The notes beneath the pieces were generated by a model. It was not told the origin of the DNA and did no database searches. It saw nothing but the letters and a program-made list of their open reading frames with translations. DNA of 6,059 nt from Bacillota bacterium (lineage in GTDB: Bacteria; Bacillota; Desulfitobacteriia; Desulfitobacteriales; JAJXUE01): assembly GCA_021786555.1 (NCBI GenBank), contig JAJYNB010000050.1:1-6059 (forward strand). The letters run 5' to 3'. Positions 5,437 to 6,059 of this stretch are shown piece by piece. The translations under genes were made by a program, and so were the position numbers. The stretch's first letter is position 1. The number at the start of each line of letters is the position of its first letter.

Positions 5437-6059
5437 TCACGCTTTGTCTACTGGCAGGAGGCGGACTATCCCCGTCGGATGGAGTTTGTACCCGGTTACT
5501 CCTTTGCGCATGGCCGCCATATCTTTGGAATAGCTGATAAATACCCACGGTGCATCCTTGACCAGTATTTCCTGGGCCTTGGCGTAAAGGGATTGCCGTT
5601 GTTTGGCGTCACTGGTCTGTTGGGCTTGTGTCAAAAGGTCGTCAAATTCGCTGTTTTTGTACTTTGCGTCATTCAGGCGGCCCTGACCAATCTGGCTGGA
5701 ATGGAGAAGGGCATAAAGGAAGTTATCCGGGTCGCCGTTATCTCCAATCCACCCGTACAGATAAGCCTGGCCCTTGCCGTTTTTCACGTTATCCTTGTGC
5801 TCTTTCCAGGCTGCTGATTGGATATTCACTGTTATTCCCACTTTAGCCAGGTAGCCGGCAAGGGCTGTTGCCAGGGTATCCCCCCCTATCGCATTGTAGG
5901 GACGGGGATTGGGATAGCTCAACAAATCAATCTTCAGGTTGTTGTCATAACCCGCATCTTTTAAAAGCTGTTTGGCCTTTTCCGGGTCATAGCCGTAGGG
6001 TTGCAGATCCTTGTCAAACCCGAACAGGATAGGAGGCAGTGGACCGTTGGCAAGATCGG
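5437..6059 (-). CDS. dppA: Dipeptide-binding protein (DppA-like, solute-binding family 5), N-terminal part outside window
   Basis: Extracytoplasmic receptor that delivers peptides to the DppBC permease. Only the last 206 residues and the stop (TGA, 5439-5437) are visible; the reading frame stays open to the upstream edge. Diagnostic blocks in order: NGPLPPILFGFDKDL, then YDPEKAKQLLKDAGY, SYPNPRPYNAIGGDTLA, WKEHKDNVKNG, YGWIGDNGDPDNFLYALL, and KDAPWVFISYSKDMAAMRKG with the ending GYKLHPTGIVRLLPVDKA. PNPRPYN and GW.GDNGDPDNF are strongly reminiscent of E. coli DppA, pointing to dipeptides (in E. coli also haem-related ligands) rather than longer oligopeptides. The first Met-like codon in the frame, TTG at 5925, is internal, not a start, because the homologous sequence continues upstream of it. 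The signal peptide lies beyond 6059. dppB follows after an unusually long 340-bp spacer. Confidence 0.93.
   Translation of the reverse strand, partial: DLANGPLPPILFGFDKDLQPYGYDPEKAKQLLKDAGYDNNLKIDLLSYPNPRPYNAIGGDTLATALAGYLAKVGITVNIQSAAWKEHKDNVKNGKGQAYLYGWIGDNGDPDNFLYALLHSSQIGQGRLNDAKYKNSEFDDLLTQAQQTSDAKQRQSLYAKAQEILVKDAPWVFISYSKDMAAMRKGVTGYKLHPTGIVRLLPVDKA

Noticed and set aside
5333..5548. 71-residue minus-strand frame
   Set aside because: It overlaps the conserved C-terminus of dppA in another frame and runs into the repeat-bearing spacer; no start signal or recognisable sequence.

Overview
All six genes in this window lie on the minus strand, so transcription runs from high to low coordinates. 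The window holds the end of a dipeptide ABC-transporter operon, a complete polar amino acid (glutamine-type) ABC-transporter operon, and a nearly complete ribosome hibernation factor gene. GC content is moderate by eye. Shine-Dalgarno sites are strong and purine-rich, GTG and TTG starts are used, the binding protein is a lipoprotein, the hibernation factor is the long form, and the promoters resemble Firmicutes sigma-A and sigma-H sites. Together these suggest a Clostridia-class Firmicute. I suspect something near the Peptococcaceae or Moorella group, but the sequence does not prove a genus.

Layout in transcription order. (1) 6059-5437: the last 206 residues of a DppA-like peptide-binding protein. 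(2) 5436-5097: a 340-bp spacer without a gene, holding a weak stem-loop just after dppA, a 14-bp inverted repeat built on GGGCCCCC, and a short direct repeat. (3) 5096-4056: permease dppB, which I start at a TTG with a strong Shine-Dalgarno site. (4) 4055-3944: a spacer with two direct copies of GGGGACGGTYCTC 30 bp apart, framed by an imperfect inverted repeat. (5) 3943-3059: permease dppC. No dppD or dppF ATPase follows. (6) 3058-2944: a spacer carrying a clear sigma-A promoter (TTGAAT-17-TATAAT). (7) 2943-2152: glnH-like lipoprotein. (8) 2151-2027: a spacer with a strong terminator-like hairpin, probably an attenuator. (9) 2026-1358 and 1371-649: glnP-like permease and glnQ-like ATPase, overlapping by 14 bp. 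(10) 629-594: a strong intrinsic terminator. (11) 564-528: a promoter matching the sigma-H consensus, overlapped by a TATAAT box. (12) 503-1: hpf, cut by the window edge probably a few codons before its stop.

The two transporters are nutrient scavengers: DppABC imports di- or oligopeptides and needs ATPases encoded elsewhere, while GlnHPQ is a self-contained amino acid importer. Hpf parks idle ribosomes as 100S dimers in stationary phase, in keeping with its apparent sigma-H promoter. I found no new enzymatic, defence or mobile system. The genes are ordinary; the points worth checking are in the non-coding DNA: the hpf promoter, the internal terminator, and the repeat-bearing spacers that split the dpp genes.
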